Shown piece by piece: positions 1 through 9,000 of a stretch of DNA of 55,082 nucleotides. The notes beneath the pieces were generated by a model. It ran no database searches. It saw only the letters and a list, made by a program, of their open reading frames with translations, and was not told the DNA's origin. Both the position numbers and the translations under genes were made by a program. The DNA comes from Bacteroidales bacterium UBA6229 (lineage in GTDB: Bacteria; Bacteroidota; Bacteroidia; Bacteroidales; F082), in the NCBI GenBank assembly GCA_002440975.1, contig DJWN01000110.1:1-55082 (forward strand). The letters run 5' to 3'. Each line of letters begins with the position of its first letter. Within the stretch, counting starts at the first letter, position 1.

Positions 1-82
1 ATCCAAGATATTACTGTAAATGCGGTTCATGGGCTAATTTGAATTGAGTTATCTTTGTTTTGAAAACGTAAATACTTTAACA
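1..82 (+). other. possible 3' end of an upstream gene
   Basis: Two forward frames are open from the window edge. One ends in TGA at 40-42 and the other ends in TGA at 45-47 with the tail YYCKCGSWANLN, which has a CxC motif like a small metal-binding C-terminus. Either could be the end of a gene lying outside the window. Too little is visible to choose, and neither may be real. Confidence 0.2.
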
Positions 83-439
83 ATGCAAAAGATTCTGATC
101 ATCATCAATGATGCACCTTACGGCACCGAAAAAGCTTACAATGCGCTGCGAATGGCGATGACGCTTCAAAAAGAACATGCTGAGGCTCAGGTAAATATTT
201 TTTTGCTGGCAGATGCTGTTTTTTGCGCCTTGCCGGGACAAAACACCCCCAATGGATATTACAATATCGAACGCATGATTAAGATTGTTCTTCGTAACGG
301 CGGGCAGGTAAAAAGTTGCGGAGGCTGTTCTGAAGCCCGCGGCATCGATAAGCTGCCTTTTATTGCGGGCGTTCATCTTAGCAATATGAAAGAATTTACG
401 CAATGGACAGTAGAAGCTGACAAGGTTTTGAGTTTTTAA
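83..439 (+). CDS. DsrE/DsrF-like family protein
   Basis: A 118-residue soluble protein of the DsrE/DsrF/YchN fold. It starts with the hydrophobic strand QKILIIIND, followed by the family pattern GTEKAYNALRMA. The middle has ADAVFCALPGQ with Cys48, and then GGQVKSCGGC with a CxxC pair (Cys79, Cys82) close to the sulfur-relay cysteines of this family. Members act as small oligomeric cytoplasmic sulfur carriers or redox proteins, but most single-gene versions have no proven role. An in-frame ATG at 44 would add 13 residues with no family resemblance, so the ATG at 83 is chosen. It is followed after 36 bp by the galactanase gene, with no functional link apparent. Confidence 0.8.
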   Translation: MQKILIIINDAPYGTEKAYNALRMAMTLQKEHAEAQVNIFLLADAVFCALPGQNTPNGYYNIERMIKIVLRNGGQVKSCGGCSEARGIDKLPFIAGVHLSNMKEFTQWTVEADKVLSF

Positions 440-475
440 TCCGTAATTTAAACCCTGAGACAGAAACTGAGTATT

Positions 476-1585
476 ATGCATGATTACAGGTTTTTCGGGC
501 AGAGTTTGAGAACTTGCTTATCGCTTTTTGTCATAAGTATTCTGCTAGTCTCATGCAAGAAAAAAGATCATAATAGCCTTCCAACCGCAGAGAATCTTAT
601 CAGGGCTGTGGATATTTCTACCTATCCGGCTATTGAACAGACAGAAACAGTTTTTTACAATGCTGCCGGGCAAGCTGAAGATTTTATTGCTGTGATTAAA
701 TCGTCTGAAATTAATACAATTAGATTGCGTCTCTGGGTTGATCCAGTAGCTCATTTACATGGTTTGGACGAAGTTGAAATATTCGCAAAAAGATTGAGAT
801 CCGAAGGCTTTAAGATCTGGTTAACGCTGCACTATTCTGATACCTGGGCAGATCCCGGCAACCAAATTAAACCTAAACGTTGGGAAAATTTGAACTTTGA
901 TGCACTGAGTGATAGCGTTTATAGCTATACCAGTCTTGTGATGAAAAGAATTCAACCGGATTATATTCAAACAGGAAATGAGGTCAACAATGGTTTACTT
1001 TTTCCGGAAGGAAATCGTTGGCAAAACCCTCAACAATTTTTGGCCTTACTGCAATCCGCAGGCAGAGCGGTGAGAGACCTGAATGATCAAACCAAAATTA
1101 TTGTGCATTTTGCAGGTTATGAGGGCTCTGAAGATTTTTTTGAACTTCTAAGAACGATTGATTATGATGTAATTGGCTTGTCTTACTATCCGCTGTGGCA
1201 TGGTAAATCACTTCCTGAATTGGAAGCGTCTTTGAAATTGCTTTATAATGAGTATGAAAAGCCTGTATTGATTGCAGAAACGGCCTATCCTTTTACTTTG
1301 CAGTGGAACGATTGGACCCATAATAACGTTGGTTTGGAAGAACAGCTAATTTTACCTGATTTTCCGGCAAGTTCACAGGGGCAACTGGATTTTTTACTGG
1401 CTCTCAAAAATATCCATTTAAGGCATCCACAAAATATGATTGGTTTTTGTTATTGGGGAGCTGAACTGGTAGCTTACAAAGGGCCACAGGCAATGGATGG
1501 CTCAAGTTGGGAAAATCAGGCTTTGTTTGATTTTGCTAACAGGGCGTTGCCGGCTCTGGATGCTTTTGCTTCGGATGAAAGCTAG
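476..1585 (+). CDS. GH53 arabinogalactan endo-beta-1,4-galactanase lipoprotein
   Basis: A 369-residue glycoside hydrolase family 53 enzyme. The family cleaves beta-1,4-galactan in pectin side chains. The N-terminus is a lipoprotein signal with lipobox LLVSC (Cys27), so it should be membrane anchored and possibly exposed at the surface. The family opening RAVDISTYPAI is at about 43-53 and TIRLRLWVDP at about 81-90. The predicted acid/base is Glu169 in QTGNEVNNG and the predicted nucleophile is Glu268 in VLIAETAYPF. Length fits a single catalytic domain without binding modules. There is no SusC/SusD pair, sugar regulator or other carbohydrase nearby, so it is an isolated enzyme and not part of a visible utilization locus. 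Confidence 0.9.
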   Translation: MHDYRFFGQSLRTCLSLFVISILLVSCKKKDHNSLPTAENLIRAVDISTYPAIEQTETVFYNAAGQAEDFIAVIKSSEINTIRLRLWVDPVAHLHGLDEVEIFAKRLRSEGFKIWLTLHYSDTWADPGNQIKPKRWENLNFDALSDSVYSYTSLVMKRIQPDYIQTGNEVNNGLLFPEGNRWQNPQQFLALLQSAGRAVRDLNDQTKIIVHFAGYEGSEDFFELLRTIDYDVIGLSYYPLWHGKSLPELEASLKLLYNEYEKPVLIAETAYPFTLQWNDWTHNNVGLEEQLILPDFPASSQGQLDFLLALKNIHLRHPQNMIGFCYWGAELVAYKGPQAMDGSSWENQALFDFANRALPALDAFASDES

Positions 1586-1682
1586 GCTTCTTAGTTTATT
1601 TACTTCTGCCAATAAATTTAAAGCTTCATCAAACTACGCTTGAAATAGGCTGATTCCTGAACGGCCTTTTCGTTTTAAATTG

Positions 1683-1690
1683 TAAATTTG
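1683..1690 (+). promoter_or_regulatory. possible -7 box for the BatA-like gene
   Basis: TAAATTTG matches the Bacteroidota -7 consensus TAnnTTTG and lies 28 nt before the ATG at 1719. No TTG stands 17-23 nt upstream, so only half of the promoter is recognisable. Confidence 0.3.
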
Positions 1691-1718
1691 TCCACTTTAA
1701 GAAAAGCGGACCATTCAA

Positions 1719-3779
1719 ATGGAATTTTTGAACCCCTCAATGCTGTATGGCTTACTGGTACTGGTGATTCCGGTTATTGTGCATCTTTTCAATTTCAGAA
1801 AGCACAAACTGGTGTATTACAGCGATATTAGTCTGCTCGAAAACTTAAAACAGCAAACTTCCCGAACCAGCAAACTAAGGCAACTGCTTATATTATTGTT
1901 TCGGCTGCTTGCACTGGCTGCGATAGTTCTTGCTTTTGCTCGTCCGGTTTTTACTGATTCAAGCACAGCCGATACGATTAACCAGAATGTTAGTGTGATT
2001 TATGTAGATAATTCACAAAGCATGCAGCTTGCCGGCATAAGGGGTTCGCTAATAGATGACGCAAGGAATACAGCCCTTTCGATGGTTGAGCGCATGGAAC
2101 CTGATCACCGCTTTATTTTGCTTACCAATGATTTTAATCCGGCGCACGAATACCTGATGTCGCGCGATGAAACGCTTGATAAGCTACAACGAGTTACCGC
2201 CGGAAGTGTAGCAATGCCAATGATGGAAGTACTTGAACGTGCCAATGTGCTTGTTAAAAATATTGATCAAGATCAGCTAGTACTGTATATGCTGTCTGAT
2301 TTTCAGCAAAGTGCATTCACCGATTTAAACCATAATGCGCAGGAAAAGCTTAAATTGGTCTTGATCCCATTTGAAGCGACACAACAAAACAATGTCTTTA
2401 TCGATAGCGTCTGGCTCACTAATCCGGTTGTGCAGACAGGCATTCCGGTGGAGCTCAATGTGAGGATTAGCAATCAAAGCGAAGATCAGCTTCGTAGCCT
2501 GGCATTGCGGCTTTCGAGCAACAATAACTTGTTGGCTATTGCTAATATCGATCTGGAAAGCCAGGAAGAGAAAGTGTTTACCTTAAGTTTTGTGCCTCAG
2601 GATTATGGATACATCAGCGCACATTTGAGTATTGATGACTATCCGGTGGTATTTGATGATACGTACTACTTGAGTCTTTATATCGCACCGCAAATCAATG
2701 TGCTAGAAATTTATACCCAATCACCTGATCCTTCACTGGGGCTTTTATTTAAGGATGACAGTTTGTTTACTTTTACAAGCAATGCCATGCTTCGTGTTGA
2801 CATTCAAAGATTTAATGAGTACAAATTGATCCTTGCACCCTTGGACAGCAGGATGAGTGAAGGCCTAAGAGCCGGATTGGAAGATTATGTGAATGCCGGT
2901 GGTTCGTTGTTGTTGTATCCTACGAAGGATGCACAAATACCAACCAAAGGGCTTTTAAACGAATTAAGAATGAACATTCAACCGCTTCCGGATACTGTGG
3001 CCACACGAATAAACAACATGCTGGAGTATCATCCGTTTTTTGATGAAATGTTCAATAAAATACCCGAAAATGCTGATTTACCGTCTGTGCGAGTACATTA
3101 CAGATTAATACCCGGACCTGGAAGTTATAACTTAATAAGTCTGCTCAATGGAAATCCTTTTCTTACCTACAACAAAGTAGGGCAGGGGAGCGTATTTCAT
3201 TTGGCAAGTCCGCTCGAAGTGTCGGCTTCCGGGTTAACTGAAAGCTCCCTGTTCCCGCCATTGTTGATTCGGATGGCGTTTTATGGGCTGGCACAGAACA
3301 AGTTAAGTTATACACTGGGTTCCGACCGGCAATTTACTGTGAAGGCTAACATTCCGGCGGATGAGGTGTTGAGGCTCAAATCATTGGATAGTGATTTCGA
3401 ATTGATCCCGGGTATCAGCCAGCGGCAACAACAACTGCTGCTTTATTTGGAGGAGTCCCTTCCGGAAGCAGGTTTTTATGGCACATCTTATCAGGACAGT
3501 TTGCTTGGTATCACAGCCTGGAATGAGAATCGTAAAGAATCGCAAATGCGGTTTTATGATGCAGCCGGAGCCCGCGAAAAGTTAGAGCTGGCAGGTTTTG
3601 AAGTTTTAAACACGGTTGATATATCCAACGCAAAATCAATCGACCAGATCATAGCTGCCAATGAAAAGGATGCCTGGTGGTGGTTTGTTTTACTGGCCAT
3701 TGTTTTTTTATTGGCAGAAGCACTTCTTATACGATTTTGGAAATCGAATACTAGCGTTGGAAATAAGAATAACTTATAA
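1719..3779 (+). CDS. BatA/VWA-type membrane protein
   Basis: A 686-residue protein with the N-terminal BatA (aerotolerance-type) domain: MEFLNPSMLYGLL, then a membrane helix ending VIPVIVHLFNFR, a basic cytoplasmic loop, and a second helix LALAAIVLAFARPVF. A von Willebrand A-like domain follows, with metal-site start DNSQS at residues 97-101. The long remainder is probably extracytoplasmic, and a last helix lies at about 655-672 (WWWFVLLAIVFLLAEALLI). Proteins of this layout are common in Bacteroidota; a role in envelope integrity or stress is proposed but not settled. It sits 21 bp before the topoisomerase gene on the same strand, so the two may be co-transcribed. Confidence 0.8.
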   Translation: MEFLNPSMLYGLLVLVIPVIVHLFNFRKHKLVYYSDISLLENLKQQTSRTSKLRQLLILLFRLLALAAIVLAFARPVFTDSSTADTINQNVSVIYVDNSQSMQLAGIRGSLIDDARNTALSMVERMEPDHRFILLTNDFNPAHEYLMSRDETLDKLQRVTAGSVAMPMMEVLERANVLVKNIDQDQLVLYMLSDFQQSAFTDLNHNAQEKLKLVLIPFEATQQNNVFIDSVWLTNPVVQTGIPVELNVRISNQSEDQLRSLALRLSSNNNLLAIANIDLESQEEKVFTLSFVPQDYGYISAHLSIDDYPVVFDDTYYLSLYIAPQINVLEIYTQSPDPSLGLLFKDDSLFTFTSNAMLRVDIQRFNEYKLILAPLDSRMSEGLRAGLEDYVNAGGSLLLYPTKDAQIPTKGLLNELRMNIQPLPDTVATRINNMLEYHPFFDEMFNKIPENADLPSVRVHYRLIPGPGSYNLISLLNGNPFLTYNKVGQGSVFHLASPLEVSASGLTESSLFPPLLIRMAFYGLAQNKLSYTLGSDRQFTVKANIPADEVLRLKSLDSDFELIPGISQRQQQLLLYLEESLPEAGFYGTSYQDSLLGITAWNENRKESQMRFYDAAGAREKLELAGFEVLNTVDISNAKSIDQIIAANEKDAWWWFVLLAIVFLLAEALLIRFWKSNTSVGNKNNL

Positions 3780-3800
3780 TAGCAGAAAGAAAAAAGAGGC

Positions 3801-6536
3801 ATGAGCGAAAATGAGGAACTAAATGCGGAACAAAACAACGAGAAAGTTGAAAAACCTATGGAAGCCCATCGGACGATTCAGCTTTCGGGTATGTACGAAA
3901 ACTGGTTTTTGGATTACGCCTCTTATGTAATCCTCGAGCGTGCCGTACCAGAGATTGACGATGGTCTGAAACCCGTACAACGCAGGATTTTTCATTCGAT
4001 GAAAAACCTCGACGATGGCCGCTTCAACAAGGTTGCCAACATCATCGGGCACACCATGCAGTATCATCCGCATGGCGATGCTTCAATTGGAGATGCCCTG
4101 GTTCAACTCGGGCAAAAGGAGTTGATCGTCGAAACACAGGGAAACTGGGGAAATGTGTTGACAGGCGACAGTGCTGCTGCGCCGCGATATATCGAAGCCA
4201 GGCTTTCAAAGTTTGCACATGATGTGGTTTTTAACCCTAAAACTACGGAATGGAAGCTTTCTTACGATGGACGAAACAAAGAACCTGTTGCCCTGCCTGT
4301 GAAGTTTCCTTTGTTATTGGCACAAGGCGTCGAAGGTATTGCCGTTGGACTGGCCTCCAAAATATTGCCACACAACTTTAATGAACTGATTGATGCTTCC
4401 ATCAAATGCCTTAAAAATGAGCCATTTGAACTTTTTCCTGATTTCCAGACCGGAGGACTTGCTGATTGCTCAAAGTACAACGAAGGAATTAGAGGAGGTA
4501 AGGTAAGGGTGCGCGCCAGAATAAGTCAGCAGGATAAGAAAACACTTGTAATCACTGAGATTCCTTTCGCCACAACCACAACCTCACTTATCGATTCTAT
4601 TATCGCTGCCAATGACAAAGGCAAGATCAAAATACGAAAGATCGACGACAACACCGCCGAAAAAGTTGAGATAGTCATACATCTCGCACCCGGAATTTCA
4701 CCCGATCAAACCATTGATGCTTTGTATGCCTTTACGAATTGTGAGCTATCGATCTCGCCCAATTCCTGTGTGATAGTCGAAGGGAAACCAGCCTTTTGGA
4801 GTGTGCATAAAATTCTCGAACGCAACACCAAAAGAACGCTTGAGTTGCTCAGATCCGAATTGCTGATCAGGATGGATGAGCTGGAAAGGGAGTGGCATCA
4901 TTCATCGCTCGAAAAAATCTTCATCGAAAAAAGGATCTACTACGATATCGAACAATGCGAAAGCTGGGAAGAGGTGATTGTTGCCATCGACAAAGGGCTG
5001 AAGCCTTATGTGAAGCATCTCAAAATGCCTGTTACCGAAGAAGATATCATCAGGCTGACAGAAATTAAAATCAAGCGAATTTCAAAATATAACTCATTCA
5101 AGGCCGACGAACATATCCTGTCGCTCGAAACGGAAATGGAGGAAGTTCGTAATCACCTGGAACATATTGTGGATTATACGATCAATTTCTTCAGGCAGAT
5201 AAAAAAGAAGCACGGAGCAGGTCGCGAACGCAAAACGGAGCTCCGTAATTTTGATACTATCGAAGCTGCTGCAGTGGCTGCCAATAACGAAAAACTGTAT
5301 GTGAATCGCGTGGAAGGTTTTGCCGGCACCTCGCTCAAAAAAGACGAATTTGTCTGCGATTGCAGCGACCTGGATGATATGATCGTGTTTCGTGAAAACG
5401 GCACTTTTATCGTTACCAAGGTGAACAGCAAGGCTTTTGTAGGCGAAAACATCATTCATATTGATATTTTCAGAAAAAATGATGAACGCACCGTTTACAA
5501 TGTGGTTTACAGGGACGGACGCAAAGGGCCCTGGCTGATAAAAAGATTTGCTGTTTTAGGTGTAACGCGCGACAAAGAATACGATTTAACAGCAGGTAAA
5601 CCGGATTCTAAAGTATATTATTTCACGGCCAACCCCAATGGCGAGGCCGAAACGATCAAAGTACTTTTGCGTCCAAAACCCAAGTTAAAAAAGACTTCTT
5701 TTGAATTTGATTTTGCTGACCTGGCAATTAAAAATCGAAATGCAAAAGGAAATATCCTTACAAAACATATTGTAAAACAGATCAATAAACGCGATGAAGG
5801 GGTTTCGACACTTGGTGCCAGAGATATTTGGTACGACGAAACAGTTAAAAGACTGAACACCGATGAGCGCGGGCTGTATCTGGGAGCATTTCATGCTGAT
5901 GACAAATTGTTACATGTTTTTTCGGGCGGCGAATTCAAACTCAGTAGCTACGACTTAAGCACACATTTTGATGAAGATCTGCTCTTTTTGCGAAAATTTA
6001 ATCCAGAGGAAGTGTTTTCCGTTATTTATCTCGAAGGTGAAACCCAGCTTCACTACCTGAAGCGCTTTCAGATAGAGGAAGATACGGCAACCAACAAACG
6101 TGTCAATTTTGTTGGAGAACATCCGCAGGCGGTGTTGAAACATGTGCTTGTTGACGACTTTCCAATGCTCAAGCTGGAGTTTAAGCCCAATGGCAAGGGT
6201 CAAAAACCTGATGATGAAGCGGTGGATGTGGCCGAATTTATTGCCATTAAGAGCGTGAAAGCCAAAGGCAAAAGGCTGTCGAACAAAGAGATAAAGCACA
6301 TTCATATCTTGGAGCCTATTGAACCACAAGTTGAAGAAAATGCCAGCGAAGATCATACTGATGATTTAGTTGATCTTTCGGATGTTTCATCTCCAGATCA
6401 GCCTGAAGATCAAGTTGATGTAATTGAAGAACCTGAAGAAATTATCGATTCGGAATCGACCGTAACAGAAAACCCAAAAGAAGAACACAAAAATCGCAAA
6501 ACAAATCCGCCGGCGCAAATGGAGTTGGAATTTTAG
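3801..6536 (+). CDS. parC: DNA topoisomerase IV subunit A
   Basis: A 911-residue type IIA topoisomerase breakage-reunion subunit. ERAVPEIDDGLKPVQRRI opens the winged-helix DNA-binding domain, and the active-site tyrosine is Tyr130 in AAAPRYIEARL. GHTMQYHPHGDASI is the quinolone-pocket region. The tower and coiled-coil domains follow, then a C-terminal beta-propeller region from about residue 520. The protein ends with an acidic low-complexity tail and the short end motif PPAQMELEF. The diverged C-terminal propeller and the absence of an obvious GyrA box favour ParC over GyrA. ParC with ParE separates daughter chromosomes; parE is not in this window. A gyrA assignment remains possible. Confidence 0.85.
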   Translation: MSENEELNAEQNNEKVEKPMEAHRTIQLSGMYENWFLDYASYVILERAVPEIDDGLKPVQRRIFHSMKNLDDGRFNKVANIIGHTMQYHPHGDASIGDALVQLGQKELIVETQGNWGNVLTGDSAAAPRYIEARLSKFAHDVVFNPKTTEWKLSYDGRNKEPVALPVKFPLLLAQGVEGIAVGLASKILPHNFNELIDASIKCLKNEPFELFPDFQTGGLADCSKYNEGIRGGKVRVRARISQQDKKTLVITEIPFATTTTSLIDSIIAANDKGKIKIRKIDDNTAEKVEIVIHLAPGISPDQTIDALYAFTNCELSISPNSCVIVEGKPAFWSVHKILERNTKRTLELLRSELLIRMDELEREWHHSSLEKIFIEKRIYYDIEQCESWEEVIVAIDKGLKPYVKHLKMPVTEEDIIRLTEIKIKRISKYNSFKADEHILSLETEMEEVRNHLEHIVDYTINFFRQIKKKHGAGRERKTELRNFDTIEAAAVAANNEKLYVNRVEGFAGTSLKKDEFVCDCSDLDDMIVFRENGTFIVTKVNSKAFVGENIIHIDIFRKNDERTVYNVVYRDGRKGPWLIKRFAVLGVTRDKEYDLTAGKPDSKVYYFTANPNGEAETIKVLLRPKPKLKKTSFEFDFADLAIKNRNAKGNILTKHIVKQINKRDEGVSTLGARDIWYDETVKRLNTDERGLYLGAFHADDKLLHVFSGGEFKLSSYDLSTHFDEDLLFLRKFNPEEVFSVIYLEGETQLHYLKRFQIEEDTATNKRVNFVGEHPQAVLKHVLVDDFPMLKLEFKPNGKGQKPDDEAVDVAEFIAIKSVKAKGKRLSNKEIKHIHILEPIEPQVEENASEDHTDDLVDLSDVSSPDQPEDQVDVIEEPEEIIDSESTVTENPKEEHKNRKTNPPAQMELEF

Positions 6537-6643
6537 AATCACCTGAAAATCTACAACTAAACCTTAGGCTACTTGTAAAAGAATAAAGGCATATAAACGC
6601 TTATCCTTTTGTTATTTATAATGATTCCATGCAGCTAAACACC

Positions 6644-6651
6644 TACTTTTG
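6644..6651 (+). promoter_or_regulatory. possible -7 box for the flavodiiron gene
   Basis: TACTTTTG matches TAnnTTTG, 33 nt before the ATG at 6685. No good TTG -33 element is seen at the usual spacing, so this is only a candidate. Confidence 0.3.
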
Positions 6652-6684
6652 CATGACTGTTTTTGCAAATTAAATTGGTGTAAA

Positions 6685-7899
6685 ATGACTACAAAACCTC
6701 ATATTTTGGACGTTAATGATGACGTAAAATGGATCGGTGTGCTCGATCACGATTTGGTTACTTTTGATGTGGTGATGGAGACCAAATATGGCACCACCTA
6801 CAATTCCTATTTCATCAATGCTGAGAAGAAAGCCGTGGTGGAAACTGTAAAAGAAAGGTTTTGGCCAGCCTATGAAGCGAAAATTCGCTCCCTGACCGAT
6901 CCTTCTGAGCTAACTTACATCATCATGAATCACACAGAGCCTGATCATTCGGGTTGTGTGGGTAAACTGTTGGAGATTGCTCCCCAGGCAGTTGTTGTTG
7001 GCACAGGTACTGCGATCAGGTATTTACAAGATCTGATTTCTGTGCCTTTCAAGAGCCTGCAAGTAAAGGATGGCATGGAGCTGGACATGGGAAACAAAAC
7101 CATCCGGTTTATTGGTGCACCTAATCTGCACTGGCCTGATACGATGTATAGTTACCTGCAGGAAGACCAGATTTTGTTTACCTGTGATTCTTTTGGCGCG
7201 CATTATGCCGATGACAGGATGTATGATGATGAAGTAGGCAATTGGGATGACGCCTTCAACTATTATTTTGATGTGATTCTGAAGCCTTTCAGTAAGTTTA
7301 TGCTGAAAGCCATCGAAAAAATCAAACCTCTGCCTATCGCGGCAATATGCACCGGACATGGGCCAATCCTGCGTTCCAACTGGAAACGTTATGTCGAGCT
7401 CTCGGAGCACTATGCCGGCGAAGCAATTAAGCTTCCGCAAAAGAAACGGGTTTATATTCCTTATGTTTCGGCTTATCACAAGACCGGTCAACTCGCCGAG
7501 GCCATCGGGAAGGGTGTTTCAAGTGTTGACGGACTTGAAGCCAAGGTGATGGACATCGAACACACCCCACTGGGTGATATTGATATGGAAGTGGCTATGG
7601 CCAGCGGCCTGATTGTGGGTTGTCCTACGATCAATCAGAATATCCTCTTGCCCATCTATCGCCTGTTTGCCGTGGTAAGTCCTTTGCGCGATAAAGGAAA
7701 GCTGGCTGGTGGCTTTGGCTCGTATGGCTGGAGCGGCGAAGGAATGAAAATCATTCGAACGAACCTGGAAAATCTGAAGCTAAAATATACCGAGACAGAT
7801 GTGTTTGTAAAATTCAGCCCAACGGATGATGATCTGGAACGAGCTGAATTGTACGGCCGGCGTTTTGGAGAATTATTGCTCAAACAAGTAACAAATTAG
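6685..7899 (+). CDS. flavodiiron protein (FprA family)
   Basis: A 404-residue flavodiiron protein that reduces O2 to water or NO to N2O in the cytoplasm, usually fed by rubredoxin or a flavoprotein. The N-terminal metallo-beta-lactamase-like domain carries the diiron ligands His83-x-Glu85-x-Asp87-His88 in NHTEPDHSG, His149 in APNLHWPD, Asp168 in FTCDSFG and a His in CTGHGP. The C-terminal flavodoxin-like domain binds FMN and starts near VYIPYVSAYHKTG. The TTG at 6649 would add a 12-residue cysteine-rich leader unlike the family, so the ATG giving MTTKPHIL is chosen. There is no rubredoxin gene nearby. Its presence suggests a need to scavenge oxygen or NO. Confidence 0.92.
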   Translation: MTTKPHILDVNDDVKWIGVLDHDLVTFDVVMETKYGTTYNSYFINAEKKAVVETVKERFWPAYEAKIRSLTDPSELTYIIMNHTEPDHSGCVGKLLEIAPQAVVVGTGTAIRYLQDLISVPFKSLQVKDGMELDMGNKTIRFIGAPNLHWPDTMYSYLQEDQILFTCDSFGAHYADDRMYDDEVGNWDDAFNYYFDVILKPFSKFMLKAIEKIKPLPIAAICTGHGPILRSNWKRYVELSEHYAGEAIKLPQKKRVYIPYVSAYHKTGQLAEAIGKGVSSVDGLEAKVMDIEHTPLGDIDMEVAMASGLIVGCPTINQNILLPIYRLFAVVSPLRDKGKLAGGFGSYGWSGEGMKIIRTNLENLKLKYTETDVFVKFSPTDDDLERAELYGRRFGELLLKQVTN

Positions 7900-7954
7900 G
7901 CTTTGATACGTTATGCATTTTGTTGTAATTTGCGATGCTTATAACTACAAATGC

Positions 7955-8797
7955 ATGAAAAGAACTACTGCCTGGTTTAGAATATTCTTAGTCATTGGTG
8001 TCGTACTTTTTGTGAGTGCTTGTAACCCCACACGAAAACTCGCCAAAACGTATATCACTGAAAGTGCTGATTGGGGCTTGCTAGTACTATTTCCGGATCA
8101 GGTTTTTAAGATCAACGACCGCTATGATCGGGATGAAAGTAATCTCTCGGGGCTTTCAGAAGCTGCGAAACAAGACAGCCTTTTGGCGCAAAGCCTGTTT
8201 CTTTCCCATATAAATGACAGCACGATACTCTTTCACTTCAAGAATGCTTACTGGGATGCCTTGTCGCGCTATGATGTGAAACTGTTCAGAGAGGCTGATT
8301 TCGATCGTTTTTACGAACGCGACAGCCTGAGTTGGATTGCCAATGTGGCACAGATCGAAATTGAAGAATTTATTACAGACTTTGAAGATGAGGAGAGTTT
8401 TTTTGGTTTGCGTTATTCGCAGATCGTGCCATTGAATGGGATCAATTTTGCTGTTTGGACCGAGATCAATGCCCTGAACGATGAAAGTGGTGAAAACAAG
8501 GTGTATTTTACTGATCAAAATTTATTTGATTACCACGAAGGTAAGTTTTCTTATGATTTTTTTACGGGTGGTGTAAATTATTATTATCATATTGACACTT
8601 TGGATGTTGCAGATATCGAGGAGTTTGCAAGTTTTATGGGAAGATTATCTGCGGCTTATACTTACGACCAATTGCTAAATAATCAGTTGACAAAAAACAC
8701 CAAAGCGGATAGCAAACCGGTGCATTATCGCTATGATCCATTTTCGAAAAGATTATTTAATACAGAGTTTGATCGATTTATTGAATTGGATGAATAG
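7955..8797 (+). CDS. hypothetical lipoprotein
   Basis: A 280-residue protein with a lipoprotein signal peptide: MKRTTAWFR, a hydrophobic stretch, and lipobox VSAC with Cys23. The mature part is rich in aspartate, tyrosine and phenylalanine and shows no motif I recognise. An ATG at 7913 would put 14 residues ahead of the signal peptide, so the ATG at 7955 is preferred. It follows the flavodiiron gene closely on the same strand. Its function is unknown, and it is most likely attached to the outer membrane. Confidence 0.75.
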   Translation: MKRTTAWFRIFLVIGVVLFVSACNPTRKLAKTYITESADWGLLVLFPDQVFKINDRYDRDESNLSGLSEAAKQDSLLAQSLFLSHINDSTILFHFKNAYWDALSRYDVKLFREADFDRFYERDSLSWIANVAQIEIEEFITDFEDEESFFGLRYSQIVPLNGINFAVWTEINALNDESGENKVYFTDQNLFDYHEGKFSYDFFTGGVNYYYHIDTLDVADIEEFASFMGRLSAAYTYDQLLNNQLTKNTKADSKPVHYRYDPFSKRLFNTEFDRFIELDE

Positions 8798-8972
8798 CTT
8801 CAGGGTGTTGTTCTTAATTCGCTGATTACAAAAGTTAAGCTTCTTATTTCTGCTTATCAGTCAGAGGTTTATAGAGGTATTATTTTCCTGAATTTATTTG
8901 CGTGTCATGCCTTAAATTAATTCAAAATAGTTGATTGATTTTTTTTGATAGGATTTAATCATGTTTATTGAT

Positions 8973-8980
8973 TAAATTTG
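8973..8980 (+). promoter_or_regulatory. possible -7 box of the histidine kinase gene
   Basis: TAAATTTG matches TAnnTTTG, with a TTTG 25 nt upstream, slightly beyond the usual spacing. If real, transcription would start near 8987, downstream of the TTG at 8968. That would rule this TTG out as start codon and favour the GTG at 9001. Confidence 0.35.
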
Positions 8981-9000
8981 TAAAACGCAAACCCCCTGAT

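Noticed and set aside
77..481. 134-residue minus-strand ORF antisense to the DsrE-like gene
   Set aside because: It is a shadow of the well-supported plus-strand gene with no features of its own.
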